From Nitratiruptor sp. SB155-2 (lineage in GTDB: Bacteria; Campylobacterota; Campylobacteria; Campylobacterales; Nitratiruptoraceae), in NCBI RefSeq assembly GCF_000010325.1, contig NC_009662.1, positions 186,001 through 250,000 on the forward strand: a stretch of DNA of 64,000 bases, read 5' to 3'. Under the pieces are notes generated by a model. It was not told where the DNA came from, made no database searches, and saw only the letters and a program-made list of their open reading frames with translations. Made by a program: the position numbers and the translations under genes. This document shows positions 25,428-34,984 of the stretch, in pieces. How positions within the stretch are numbered: position 1 is the stretch's first letter; every line of letters starts with the position of its first letter.

Positions 25428-26349
25428 TGGCTTTTTTGATGCCTTTTAGAGCGATGGATGCCACTGGATAGGCACTTAGTGCTTGCAGAGGGATCAAGTG
25501 CGTATTGGGCGGTCTTTTGTTGAGGAGTGTGAGGGTGGCTTGAATATTGTATTTGGTATAGCTGTGCTTGAATGTTGCAAAAGGCTTTGGAGCAGACTCA
25601 ATGGCGGGTAGTATAAACATATTTTTATAGAGATTTTTATTGGATCGTTCCATGGCGATATGACCGCTTTGCAAAAAGATGCCAAAATGGATCACTTTTT
25701 CCTCTCTTTTTGTTTTTTTCGTTTTTCCAAAAGAGTGTGGAGACTCTTTTCCTGCACACCACTGTTGTATCGGGCATTGATCACATAATGGATTTTTTGG
25801 CGTACATAGCAAAGAGCCCAGATCCATGAGGGCTAGATTGTGTTTTTTGGGTTCATTGGTGTTGAGTATCATTTGCGCCTTTTGTTGCACCTCTTTTTCA
25901 TCCTGCAGAGCAAAAAATCGCATAATGACTCGTTTGATGTTCGTATCGACAACAGCGACTGGCTGGTTGTATGCAAAAGCGCAGATCGCGTTGGCGGTAT
26001 AGGTACCTATGCCAGGTAGTTTCATCAGCTCTTTTGGTTCTTTTGGAAGAGTGTCTTTGCAAATTTTTGCACATTGTAAAAGATTTCTCGCTCTAGAATA
26101 GTATCCCAGTCCACTCCAAAGTGCCAAGACTTCATTTTCGCTGGCTTGTGCAAGGGCTTTGAGTGTTGGGAAGCGTTTTAAAAATTTCGGATAGTACTCA
26201 CCTTCAACTCTACTGACTTGGGTTTGTTGCAGCATGATTTCGCTAAGATAAATTTTATAGACATCTTGCGTTTGGCGCCAAGGAAGTTCGTGCCGACCAT
26301 GTTTTTCAAACCATTCCAACAAAACTTTGTGCAATCGTGTTAATTCCAT
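25402..26349 (-). CDS. mutY: A/G-specific adenine DNA glycosylase
   Basis: The protein has 315 residues. The catalytic Glu is at 37 (SEIMLQQTQV) and the catalytic Asp at 134 (VVDTNIKR), with a helix-hairpin-helix LPGIGTYTA (110-118). The 4Fe-4S ligands are C181, C188, C191 and C197 in the usual C-x6-C-x2-C-x5-C spacing. It removes adenine mispaired with 8-oxoguanine. The C-terminal NUDIX-like part is short. It overlaps mtfA by 10 nt and is probably cotranscribed. Confidence 0.93.
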   Translation of the reverse strand: MELTRLHKVLLEWFEKHGRHELPWRQTQDVYKIYLSEIMLQQTQVSRVEGEYYPKFLKRFPTLKALAQASENEVLALWSGLGYYSRARNLLQCAKICKDTLPKEPKELMKLPGIGTYTANAICAFAYNQPVAVVDTNIKRVIMRFFALQDEKEVQQKAQMILNTNEPKKHNLALMDLGSLLCTPKNPLCDQCPIQQWCAGKESPHSFGKTKKTKREEKVIHFGIFLQSGHIAMERSNKNLYKNMFILPAIESAPKPFATFKHSYTKYNIQATLTLLNKRPPNTHLIPLQALSAYPVASIALKGIKKAIKHLQEDL

Positions 26350-27164
26350 GAGGCAGGATCGAGGTTGTAGTATTCTTTCAAAAGGTTATACAGTTCGGGT
26401 TCTTCTTTTTGGAGTTTTTTCGGTTTTTCGAAAAAGTATTCTGTAGCTACCGCAAAAAACTCCGCTTCGTTGGTAGCTGCATAGGGATCGAGAAATCCTT
26501 TATGGTGATGTTTAAGCTCTTTTTGAAGTTTTTTGTACTCTTGTGACATGATTTGGGACCATCTGGAGTAGAGTTTTAAAGGAAGGGGAGGTGTTCCGTC
26601 TGCCACGCCATCTTCCATATCGAGCTGATGGGCAAATTCGTGCAGTCCCACATTTTTGCCGTCAGTTGGATTCAAATCACCTGCAACCAGATCTTTCCAG
26701 CTTAAAACAACTTCTCCTCCTTGCCACGCTTCTCCAAGGAGTATCTGGTTTTGCTCTGTCACAATCCAACCATGCTGAATCTTCTCTTTTTTGAAAACCG
26801 CTTCGGGATAGAGAAAGATCGATTTGACATGTTTGTATTCACACCTGTCATGGCCGATTGTCAGCAAGCAGGCATTGGCTGCTATGAGAACCTTTTTGGT
26901 TGTGTCTATTTTTATCCCTTTACCGATGAACTCTTTTTCGCGGATAAATGTAAGGATACAGGCTTTCAGTCTCCTTTGCAGCTCCTTTGGCAACTTTTCA
27001 TATAAAGGGAAATAGCGACGCAAAATGTCGGTATATGGGAATCTGCCAAATCGTTTATGGAGTTTATAGCGTGCATCCGTTACCATAAAGAGGTACATCT
27101 GATAGATAAGCACACTCAATAAGATAAGACCGAAAAGAGACAAAAGTAGCAGATAATATTGCAT
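26340..27164 (-). CDS. mtfA: MtfA-like zinc metallopeptidase
   Basis: The protein has 274 residues with an N-terminal membrane helix (about 3-25) and the zinc motif HEFAH (175-179) followed by QLD and a downstream NEAEFFAV segment with the third-ligand glutamate. E. coli MtfA is a soluble peptidase that binds the Mlc repressor; this version appears anchored in the inner membrane, and no Mlc is visible. It is upstream of mutY with overlap. Confidence 0.83.
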   Translation of the reverse strand: MQYYLLLLSLFGLILLSVLIYQMYLFMVTDARYKLHKRFGRFPYTDILRRYFPLYEKLPKELQRRLKACILTFIREKEFIGKGIKIDTTKKVLIAANACLLTIGHDRCEYKHVKSIFLYPEAVFKKEKIQHGWIVTEQNQILLGEAWQGGEVVLSWKDLVAGDLNPTDGKNVGLHEFAHQLDMEDGVADGTPPLPLKLYSRWSQIMSQEYKKLQKELKHHHKGFLDPYAATNEAEFFAVATEYFFEKPKKLQKEEPELYNLLKEYYNLDPASWN

Positions 27165-27211
27165 ACGTCATTGTATAATAAATCAAAATAGCAAGTCAAA
27201 AGGAGGGTGCC

Positions 27212-27646
27212 ATGCATTTCGAAAAGGATGTCCAAAAAACGAAAGAGTTTCTCAAAGATTTTGCACAGGTCGCCTCATTGGAAGATATCCAACAAGCCAA
27301 CAGGATTGTGCGAGCGGTATTGCGAGTATTGCGAAGACGAGTGGCCCCTCAAGAGTATCTTGATCTGCTAGCTCAGCTTCCTATCTGCATCAAAGCCGAA
27401 GGGGTAGAGGGATGGAGATTGAGTGAATTTCCCGATAAGTCTATAAGAAAAGTGAAAAATTTTATCGAAGCAGTGATGAAAGAGGATCGGGGATCCCATA
27501 AAGATTTTGGTGACGATCCTGAACGTGCGAAAGCATTGGTCAAAGCCTTTTTTGCCTTTTTGAAGCGTCATATTAGTCCGGGTGAAATAGAAGATCTTGC
27601 AGATGAACTCCCTGAAGAGATCAAAAAGTTTGTGCAAGAGGCTTGA
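27212..27646 (+). CDS. DUF2267 protein
   Basis: The protein has 144 residues with two similar helical halves, each with the DUF2267 signature: RAVLRVLRRRVAPQEYLDLLAQLP and AFFAFLKRHISPGEIEDLADELP. The function is unknown, though such proteins are often seen near stress genes. It stands alone between divergent mtfA and the converging haemerythrin gene (3-nt gap), after AAAGGAGG as ribosome site. Small acidic cytosolic protein. Confidence 0.8.
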   Translation: MHFEKDVQKTKEFLKDFAQVASLEDIQQANRIVRAVLRVLRRRVAPQEYLDLLAQLPICIKAEGVEGWRLSEFPDKSIRKVKNFIEAVMKEDRGSHKDFGDDPERAKALVKAFFAFLKRHISPGEIEDLADELPEEIKKFVQEA

Positions 27647-27649
27647 ATT

Positions 27650-30286
27650 TTACGAGTAAGAAGCAGTCAGCTTTGCAATATCGTCTATTAAACTGATTAA
27701 TCTATTGCTGGTGTGATGCATTTTTTCGAGATACTCTTTTATATCTTTATCTGAACCCATCTCTTTGAATGCTTGTGCTTCATATGCCAGCTCATGCAGT
27801 TGGTGATGGAGCGGAATTAATCGTTGCAGTTTTTGTTGTATAAGTTTTTTATTTTTAATCTTTGTAACCTCTTGCTGAAATTCTTGCAAATATTTGGAAA
27901 GTGCACACGTTTTTTCATCTATTATAGGAAGATCATCACTTTTTCCAGTTAAAAACTCCTCGATCTTCTTTATCCACGCTTTATGCTCCATTTTTGCATA
28001 CAAAAGTTTCAAAGAATCCTTTTTGGACACACTATCATGATAAAGATAGTTTGTTACTTTGTATTGTGTGATCCATTGAAGAGCATCTTGCAGTTTTTTT
28101 GGTTTCGCAATTTCATATCCTTGAATATAATGGATACCTATTTCGTTTAAAGTAGGTATGATATCCGATGTTTCCACCCCAAGAGCTATTACATCTTTTA
28201 AAAATGCTTCAGCAACTGCATAGGATCCTTCCAATATGGCAAAATTTTCTATATCCTGGATGGCGTTGATGATTAAACTCTTATCAACTTTGATAAAATC
28301 AAACGGAAAATTGATAAAATGGGTCAAGGTGAAATATTCTCCTTTGAAGTTGTCTATTAAAATCTTGATACCATGTTTTTTACATACTTCAAATATATCA
28401 TGATTGCTGCTTCTATTTTCTCCTAGTCCTTTTTCTTCAATTTCAAAAATAACAAGGTCGCAATGTTCAAATGTACTGAAAATTTCATCGATCATCTCAA
28501 TAAATTTTTTATGGTAAAAAATATTGCTGTCGATATTTATGGAAATGTATGGGTGAAAGCCGTTGCTTATGAAGCTTTGTAAATCATGCATAGATTGCAC
28601 AATGACAAATTTATGAAGTTTTAAAAGTGTTTCGAAACTTTTAATATATGATAAAAATGCAGAAGGGACCAAGAGGTCTTTATGATATAAGTTCCACCGT
28701 ACTAATGCTTCGAAACCGAAAACCGATCCCTGTTTGGTATCGATGATGGGCTGATAATATACAATGAACTCTTTATTTTTCATACCTTTGTCAAAATCAA
28801 ATTTTGATCGCGTTTCCAAAACTTTATCATCAAAAAAGACATATCGGTTTTTTCCCGTTGTTTTTGCTTTGTACATAGCAATATCGGCTTCTCGTATCAA
28901 ATGTTCTGCATCTTTGTCTTTATTGTACTCTCTTGGAAAAAAGGTTATCCCTATGCTTGCAGTGGCTTTTAATTGGTGTCCATTTATATCGACCGTTTTT
29001 GAAGCGGCCTCTAAAATTCTATAAAATATGCTATCGTTAAAACTTCTCATCTCAATATCTTGTATGATTCCTAAAAACTCGTCTCCACCGATTCTTGCGA
29101 TTGTATCTTCACCTCGTATCACTTCTTGTAGATTTTTGGCTACTTTTTTTAAAAAGATATCTCCCACCTGGTGACCATATTTGTCATTTATCTCTTTGAA
29201 GCCATCAAGATCGATGTACAATACGGCAATCATCGAACCTCTTCTTTTTGCTCGTTCCATTGCGACTTGAAGCCTATCGATTGCTAAGGCTCTGTTGGGA
29301 AGACCAGTTAAAGGATCATGGTAGGCAGCATATTCCAGTTTTTTTTCTTGTTTTTTTATCCTACTTATATCTTTGACAAAAAGAATATAGTATTGTAAAC
29401 CATTGATTGATAAAGGAAAACCACTGATCATAACGGGGAGGAGTGATAGAGACCGGGCATTTTTTATCCAACACTCATTGATAAATTTTTTCCTGTTTAT
29501 GATTGAGTCTAAAACGGTTTTATTCTTACAAAAATCTATATAATCTTTAAAAAACTGCAAGATATTGATATGATCCAATTCCGATCTTTTCATGCCCGCC
29601 ATATTCATAAAAGATTCATTGATATCAAAGAGATTATTTTTTTCATCGAATATGATTATCCCATCTAAAGATGAGGAGAAGATATCTTTATAAATTTTTA
29701 GATGTTCTTTGAGTTTTTGTTCTTTGTCATATCTATCAAGGAGTTGGATGCTGTTTTTGATATGGGCATTCAATATGGAGAGAATGAGATTGATGAGTCT
29801 TTCCCTATCCTCTTTCATTATCGTTTTGCTATATTCTATAGCTTCTGCCTTCTCTTTACCTTCTTGTATGAGCTTGGCAGCGATTCCTAACACTCTATCG
29901 TGATTTAAAATATGGTGCGCAAGCCATTGGGCCAAATATTCTAAAAGAGATAGAACATCCCTATTTTGTACACTCTTGTTTTCATATTTTTTGGAAAGGG
30001 AATCGATCGTCTCGATGAAACTTTGATGGACTTTTTTATGTGTGCTATATTCTTGATCATCTGGAAAATATTTTTCCCACAACTTCTCTTCGGTAGTGAA
30101 ATGGTAGATAGTATACTCTTTGAGTCTCCTCAAGATCGATTGTAAATCTTTTGTTTTTCTCTTTTCATCGTCTTCTTCGATTATATTGGAGATTGCATTG
30201 AGGATATCTACCAGTTTTTTATGTTGCATATCGATCTCTTCGATACCGATCTCAAAACTTTTATACCAGGGAAAGATTTTGATCAT
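27650..30286 (-). CDS. Haemerythrin-PAS-GGDEF-(degenerate EAL)-CZB protein
   Basis: The protein has 878 residues. The N-terminal bacteriohaemerythrin has the di-iron ligands H22, H62, E66, H83, H87, H125 and D130. A PAS domain lies at about 195-310. GGDEF is intact (400-404) with an RGED inhibitory site (391-394). EAL keeps EALVR (526-530), but the DDFG metal loop reads DNFK (645-648), so phosphodiesterase activity is doubtful. The C-terminus resembles a CZB zinc-binding domain (H768, C794, H827, H831). It is probably cytosolic. It would sense O2 (or NO) and possibly zinc or oxidants such as hypochlorous acid, and make c-di-GMP. Standalone gene. Confidence 0.88.
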   Translation of the reverse strand: MIKIFPWYKSFEIGIEEIDMQHKKLVDILNAISNIIEEDDEKRKTKDLQSILRRLKEYTIYHFTTEEKLWEKYFPDDQEYSTHKKVHQSFIETIDSLSKKYENKSVQNRDVLSLLEYLAQWLAHHILNHDRVLGIAAKLIQEGKEKAEAIEYSKTIMKEDRERLINLILSILNAHIKNSIQLLDRYDKEQKLKEHLKIYKDIFSSSLDGIIIFDEKNNLFDINESFMNMAGMKRSELDHINILQFFKDYIDFCKNKTVLDSIINRKKFINECWIKNARSLSLLPVMISGFPLSINGLQYYILFVKDISRIKKQEKKLEYAAYHDPLTGLPNRALAIDRLQVAMERAKRRGSMIAVLYIDLDGFKEINDKYGHQVGDIFLKKVAKNLQEVIRGEDTIARIGGDEFLGIIQDIEMRSFNDSIFYRILEAASKTVDINGHQLKATASIGITFFPREYNKDKDAEHLIREADIAMYKAKTTGKNRYVFFDDKVLETRSKFDFDKGMKNKEFIVYYQPIIDTKQGSVFGFEALVRWNLYHKDLLVPSAFLSYIKSFETLLKLHKFVIVQSMHDLQSFISNGFHPYISINIDSNIFYHKKFIEMIDEIFSTFEHCDLVIFEIEEKGLGENRSSNHDIFEVCKKHGIKILIDNFKGEYFTLTHFINFPFDFIKVDKSLIINAIQDIENFAILEGSYAVAEAFLKDVIALGVETSDIIPTLNEIGIHYIQGYEIAKPKKLQDALQWITQYKVTNYLYHDSVSKKDSLKLLYAKMEHKAWIKKIEEFLTGKSDDLPIIDEKTCALSKYLQEFQQEVTKIKNKKLIQQKLQRLIPLHHQLHELAYEAQAFKEMGSDKDIKEYLEKMHHTSNRLISLIDDIAKLTASYS

Positions 30287-30400
30287 ATTATTCCTTATGG
30301 CAAGATAAGCCCTTATCTATGTGACAACACAATTGTATCCAAAACCCTTGAGGATTCTTTTTTGAAAAGATATGCGAGTGTGATAAGAGGTAGAGTCTAA

Positions 30401-30476
30401 TGGTGGAGCATACCGGGCTCGAACCGGTGACCTCCACGCTGCCAGCGTGGCGCTCTCCCAGCTGAGCTAATGCCCC
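30401..30476 (-). tRNA. tRNA-Ala (anticodon GGC)
   Basis: Minus-strand cloverleaf: acceptor GGGGCAT/ATGCTCC, anticodon stem CCACG/CGTGG with loop CTGGCAG, T loop TTCGAGC, CCA encoded. Single gene between dgkA and the haemerythrin gene. It reads GCC/GCT. Confidence 0.97.
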
Positions 30477-30512
30477 GTAAGGGTTGCAATTATATCAAAA
30501 TTTGCTACAAAA

Positions 30513-30875
30513 TCAAAACAGTTCGAATATGGCTACTGTCACCCAGATGCCAACAGTCAAAAAAAGTGAAAGAAGAACTGCTGCCGCTCCCGCATCTTTG
30601 GCAGCTTTTGCCAAAGGGTGATGATTGGGGGAAACGAGGTCGACGACCCGCTCTATCGCACTGTTGAGAAGTTCTGTGATGAGTGGAATGAACAGCGATG
30701 TCTGCAAAATAGTTTTCGATAGAAGTGCAATCGGTAAAAGCCAAAAGGTTATGGAAAATAGAAAAAAGAGTATGACTTCTATTTTGAAGCTGGTTTCACT
30801 CCGCCAGCACTCGATAAGACCATCAAGTGCATAGCGTGCGTTTTTAAAAAGATGATATTTTGGTTGGTTTCTCAT
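30513..30875 (-). CDS. dgkA: Diacylglycerol kinase
   Basis: The protein has 120 residues with three membrane helices and the DgkA signature ITELLNSAIERVVDL containing the catalytic Glu. The N-terminus with FKNARYALDGL is typical. It phosphorylates diacylglycerol in the inner membrane and recycles lipid precursors. It overlaps the upstream PP-loop gene by 4 nt. Confidence 0.93.
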   Translation of the reverse strand: MRNQPKYHLFKNARYALDGLIECWRSETSFKIEVILFFLFSITFWLLPIALLSKTILQTSLFIPLITELLNSAIERVVDLVSPNHHPLAKAAKDAGAAAVLLSLFLTVGIWVTVAIFELF

Positions 30876-31861
30876 TGGACAAAAAAGCTTTGAGCCTCTT
30901 TTTTTGTCTCAAATGGAGAAGTTTTTATGGTGGTTTGGCCTATTTGCACATCATACTCATTTTCAGGTTTTGCTTTTGAGTATGTCAAGGCGATTTTTGC
31001 CGCAAGTTCCTTGTCCTCGTTACTAGCCGTTTTAGAAATCAGACTCAAAGGGCCTGGCAATGGTAAAGTGAATTTTTCATATTTGGTCACCTCTATAGCT
31101 CCCAATTTCTCATTTTCCTCTTTGTTCCTGCTCACTACCAGTTTTGCTCCCCCAGGAAGTCTGAAGTGTCTGCCCCATTTGAGTACGTCGATATCTTCAA
31201 GATCGAATGAGTCATATTTGATATGGTCTCGTATTTTGGTACTAAAATTCTCATCTGTCAGGAGGCATCCACCGCTTGGACTCTCGTAATCTTCTATTCC
31301 ATATTTTTTGGCAAGCTCCATTTGTACCTCACGGCTTCTTCCGCTGATGCCATATAGCTTCTCTCTATCGACCCATCCTTTTTGCTCTGGAAGAGTAGGC
31401 GGAAGGAGTTTAGCGCTTAACGGTCTCAAAATGAGCCCATCTGCCTCTGAGAGATCTTCTACTTTTTTCAGTGCATCAAATCGTTGGCTCATAGGGCGTT
31501 GTCCAACTACTTCACCACTTATGACAAAATGAGCATCAAATTTTGGTAGCAGAGCCTTTGCCACTCGGATCATATTGGCATGACAATCGATACAAGGGTT
31601 GAAGTGCTTTCCGTAGCCATATTTTGGATCAAAAAGAATATCTTGGATGAACTGTTCCCGGATATTGACTATTTCCAGTTTTGCACCAATTTTTTGGGTA
31701 ATTTTTTCCAGATACTCTTTTTTCTGTTCTGCGTTTCTGCCGCCAAATCCGGTATCGAAATGAAGACCGATAACATCGACTCCTTGATCAATGATCAATT
31801 TCATGGCCAGAAGACTGTCCAGTCCTCCGCTAAAAAGTGCGAGTGCTCGAATTTTACTCAA
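30872..31861 (-). CDS. PP-loop ATPase, predicted tRNA-thiolation enzyme
   Basis: The protein has 329 residues. The N-terminal PP-loop is SGGLDS (residues 10-15), and CIDCH near residue 92 is a candidate catalytic or metal site. The middle segment GRSREVQ...SGGCLLTD resembles the MnmA/ThiI-like families common in Campylobacterota, and the C-terminal part (about 205-329) resembles the NFACT-R/DUF814 domain. It would adenylate and thiolate a tRNA uridine; the exact position is not known to me. It is between dnaG (8-nt overlap) and dgkA. Confidence 0.7.
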   Translation of the reverse strand: MSKIRALALFSGGLDSLLAMKLIIDQGVDVIGLHFDTGFGGRNAEQKKEYLEKITQKIGAKLEIVNIREQFIQDILFDPKYGYGKHFNPCIDCHANMIRVAKALLPKFDAHFVISGEVVGQRPMSQRFDALKKVEDLSEADGLILRPLSAKLLPPTLPEQKGWVDREKLYGISGRSREVQMELAKKYGIEDYESPSGGCLLTDENFSTKIRDHIKYDSFDLEDIDVLKWGRHFRLPGGAKLVVSRNKEENEKLGAIEVTKYEKFTLPLPGPLSLISKTASNEDKELAAKIALTYSKAKPENEYDVQIGQTTIKTSPFETKKEAQSFFVQ

Positions 31862-33485
31862 TGATCAACTCCCCCTCTTTTAATCTTTTGATGTTCTCTT
31901 TGTATTTTCGAATCAAAAAGCTTTTTTGGTTGAAAGGAAAGTCTCCTTTGACAACCTCTTGAATTTTCTGTTCGTAATATTTTATCAAAAAGACTAATAA
32001 CTCGCTCCGTATATGCTCTTCTTCGAATACTAAAATATCTTCATTGAGTAAAATCGAGCGTATTTTTGGGTGGTCTACTCTGTTTTGCAAAGTGAGTTCA
32101 AACTCTTCTTGATGATAGGTAAAATGGCTGGCATCGATAATATCCAGTATGATGTCTACCGTATGGGGTTTTGTAAGCATCGTTTTTATGATACTAAGCT
32201 CTTTGGGATCATGTACCTCCATTGTATAGTTCACATCTTTTTTTTGCTGTGGGTGCAGCACTATTTTAGAGGGTAAGATATTTAGCAATGCCGCTAGATA
32301 CTCTTTGTACTCTTCTTGCAAAAGAGGTGATAAAGTTTTGAGAAAGTCTATTCCTTCAAAGAGAGCTTTCTCTTTCTCTCTTGGGTTTTTAATGTCATAT
32401 TTTTGTACGGTTTTTTCAAGAACAAACTCTACAAATGGGATAGGCTTGGCAAAGAGACGCTGCAGTTCTTGAAGTTGAGCTTTTTTTACCATATCGGCAG
32501 GATCCTGGTCTTGGGTGAAAATAACTACGCCACCTTCGATATCTGCTTTTGTGAGCATCTTAGAAGCTTTCAAAGCTGCTTCGATACCCGCTCTGTCGCC
32601 ATCATAGGCAAGAATCACACGCGGCTCTCCTTTTCTAAGAAGCGGCAGATGCGAGGGTGTCAAAGCAGTCCCCAGTGTTGCTACAGCATTTTGAAAACCT
32701 GCTTGGTGCAGCATCACTACATCCAGATACCCTTCACAGACGATCAGCTCTTTTTTCTTGTAGATCTCTTGTTTCGCAAGATGGTAGCCATAAAGAATTT
32801 TTGATTTGTGAAAAAGTTTCGTTTCTGGAGAGTTGAGATATTTAGCCGGATGATTCGTTATGGTTCTACCCCCAAATCCCACAAGGGCTCCATTTGGTGA
32901 ATAGATCGGAAAAGTGATACGCTCAACAAGTCTTGCATAGACTCGTCCCGAATCTTGGGAGAGGATACCAGTTTGTATCGCGTCTTGCAAAGGAATGAAC
33001 TCTTTTTTGAGATATTGGATTTGTGTATTGCCCTCTGGAGCGTAGCCGAGCTCAAATTTTTCGATCGAATTGTTGGCAACCCCTCTTTGTTTGAGGTAAT
33101 CCAGTGCCTTTTTTTTGGAAAAGAGTTCCTTTTTATAGAGTCTGTTGATGGACTCTAACGCTTTAAAAAGATTGCTGCTGGACTCTTTTGATCCTATTCT
33201 TTGCAAAGAGAAATTATACATTCCAGCAAGTTTTTCGATGGCCTCTGGGTAGCTCAGTTTTTCATATTCCATCAAAAATTTGATCGCATCTCCTCCGGCA
33301 CCACACCCAAAGCAGTGAAAAATCTGTTTGGAAGGACTGACAACAAAACTTGGAGTATCTTCTTGGTGGAAAGGGCAAAGCGCTTTATAGTTGGAACCCG
33401 CTTTTTTGAGTTCTATGTAGTTACCGATAACATCAACGATATCGACGATATTTTTGAGCTGTTCTATGGAGTTTTGATCTATCAT
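31854..33485 (-). CDS. dnaG: DNA primase
   Basis: The protein has 543 residues from the ATG at 33485; a longer frame to 33593 adds 36 residues unlike the family. The zinc finger (CPFHQEDTPS and HCFGCG) is followed by the catalytic core with TOPRIM motifs (VCEGYLDVV, ILAYDGDRAG) and a C-terminal DnaB-interaction region. It makes RNA primers at the fork. It opens a minus-strand series with the PP-loop gene and dgkA, divergent from the LapB-like gene with 37 nt between starts. A TATAAT at 33492-33497 is too close to act with a normal leader, so the promoter is unclear. Confidence 0.95.
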   Translation of the reverse strand: MIDQNSIEQLKNIVDIVDVIGNYIELKKAGSNYKALCPFHQEDTPSFVVSPSKQIFHCFGCGAGGDAIKFLMEYEKLSYPEAIEKLAGMYNFSLQRIGSKESSSNLFKALESINRLYKKELFSKKKALDYLKQRGVANNSIEKFELGYAPEGNTQIQYLKKEFIPLQDAIQTGILSQDSGRVYARLVERITFPIYSPNGALVGFGGRTITNHPAKYLNSPETKLFHKSKILYGYHLAKQEIYKKKELIVCEGYLDVVMLHQAGFQNAVATLGTALTPSHLPLLRKGEPRVILAYDGDRAGIEAALKASKMLTKADIEGGVVIFTQDQDPADMVKKAQLQELQRLFAKPIPFVEFVLEKTVQKYDIKNPREKEKALFEGIDFLKTLSPLLQEEYKEYLAALLNILPSKIVLHPQQKKDVNYTMEVHDPKELSIIKTMLTKPHTVDIILDIIDASHFTYHQEEFELTLQNRVDHPKIRSILLNEDILVFEEEHIRSELLVFLIKYYEQKIQEVVKGDFPFNQKSFLIRKYKENIKRLKEGELIIE

Positions 33486-33522
33486 AGGGGTATTATAGTA
33501 TAATTCCCACAAAGGAGCTTGC

Positions 33523-34512
33523 TTGGACTTTTTGGTGGGATACCGCGATCCTCTTTTTGGTCTGATTATCTTTTTTGGTCTTATCTTTATCATCTCTTTT
33601 TTCAGCTACGCATGGGGGCTTTTTAAGAGCAAAAAGCAAAAAAATTCGTTAGAGCAGTTTTTTAAGCGGTTTGATGAAAACGCCAAATCGGAGCCTTTGC
33701 AGTTTTCAGGAGAAGAGAAAGAGAGAGAGGCTCTCGTACAGCTTGCCAAGGCTTATACAAAAAATGGAGATTTTGAAAAGGCGATAGGAATCTATCTGCA
33801 GCTAAAAGAGTCTACCGATGATATCCAAGAAAGAGTGCTCATACTCAAGCAGCTTGCAAAACTTTACTACAAAGCCGGATTTCTGGCCCGAAGTATCGAG
33901 ATATATGAAGAGATTTTGCGGTATTTTCCAAGATCAGCGGATGTTCTTTTTGAGTTGATGCTGATATATGAGAAGATGAATGATATGCAAAACGCTCTTA
34001 AAATCAAAGAAGCACTCGACGAACTCGGTCATACCAGTTCTGATGCCAACTATCTCATGGCTAGAAAATTTATAGTTTCCAATGAAATTGATGATCTTGT
34101 GACGCTTTATAAAGAGCATCCTGCTCTTGTGCGAGTTATTTTCACCCATCTTTTCAAAACAGACCCTCAAATGGCTTGGAGCGTATTGGACCCGAAAGAT
34201 TATGAACAGGTTGTAGATATATTATGGAGACTGGAAAAGGATCAGATTCGAACAGACCATCCTTTTTTGCAAGCGCTCTATACCGCCAAAGGGTATGGAA
34301 AATTTACAGAAACAAGTGACATATTCGAGTTCGATGTTTTGATACACTATCCAAAAGCGGATCTTGATTTTGAGTATCTGTGTCCAAAATGCAAAAATAT
34401 CTTTCCATTTGCCTACAGTCGATGTCCCAATTGCCAAAGTGTAGAGTCACCGAAAGTGGAATTGATTTTACGACCAAAGGAAGAAAAACGTGAAGAAAGT
34501 TTCTCTGTTTAG
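33523..34512 (+). CDS. LapB/YciM-like TPR protein
   Basis: The protein has 329 residues, starting at TTG 33523 after AAAGGAG. It has an N-terminal membrane helix (about 10-30), several TPR helices, and a C-terminal rubredoxin-like metal site (CPKCKN...CPNCQ), the same order as LapB, which in E. coli adapts FtsH to degrade LpxC and balances lipopolysaccharide synthesis. The Campylobacterota version has not been tested as far as I know. A 23-nt overlap with rnhA suggests an operon. Confidence 0.75.
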   Translation: MDFLVGYRDPLFGLIIFFGLIFIISFFSYAWGLFKSKKQKNSLEQFFKRFDENAKSEPLQFSGEEKEREALVQLAKAYTKNGDFEKAIGIYLQLKESTDDIQERVLILKQLAKLYYKAGFLARSIEIYEEILRYFPRSADVLFELMLIYEKMNDMQNALKIKEALDELGHTSSDANYLMARKFIVSNEIDDLVTLYKEHPALVRVIFTHLFKTDPQMAWSVLDPKDYEQVVDILWRLEKDQIRTDHPFLQALYTAKGYGKFTETSDIFEFDVLIHYPKADLDFEYLCPKCKNIFPFAYSRCPNCQSVESPKVELILRPKEEKREESFSV

Positions 34513-34915
34513 TGACGGATCGAGCCTTGGAAATCCAGGACCGGGAGGGTACTGTGCTATTTTGCGTTATAAAGACAATGAAAAGATCATCAAAGGAGGT
34601 GAACCCCATACAACCAACAACAGAATGGAACTCAAAGCTGTGATAGAAGGTTTGAAGGCTCTTAAAGAGCCCTGTATAGTAACTGTCTATAGTGATTCTA
34701 ACTATGTGGTTCAGGCGATCAACTCATGGCTTTCAGGATGGATCAAAAAAGATTTTAAAAATGTGAAAAATCCGGATCTTTGGAAGGAATTTATCGAAGT
34801 TGCAAAACCGCATCGCATCAAGGCAGTTTGGGTAAAGGGTCACAGTGGTCATGAGGAGAATGAGAGGTGTGACAAAATTGCCAAAGAGATGGCAAAGGAA
34901 GCGGGAATTGGATAG
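34490..34915 (+). CDS. rnhA: Ribonuclease HI
   Basis: The protein has 141 residues with the catalytic set D9, E47, D69 and D128 in order, and the basic handle region (SGWIKKDFKN). It cuts RNA in RNA-DNA hybrids. It overlaps the preceding LapB-like gene by 23 nt and precedes rnc by 69 nt, with no clear terminator between. Confidence 0.95.
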   Translation: MKKVSLFSDGSSLGNPGPGGYCAILRYKDNEKIIKGGEPHTTNNRMELKAVIEGLKALKEPCIVTVYSDSNYVVQAINSWLSGWIKKDFKNVKNPDLWKEFIEVAKPHRIKAVWVKGHSGHEENERCDKIAKEMAKEAGIG

Positions 34916-34984
34916 AATAACAAAAAAGAGAATGAGAGAAGAAGAAGCCATTCTTTTTCTCTGGTTCTTCTAAAGAGGTGATTG

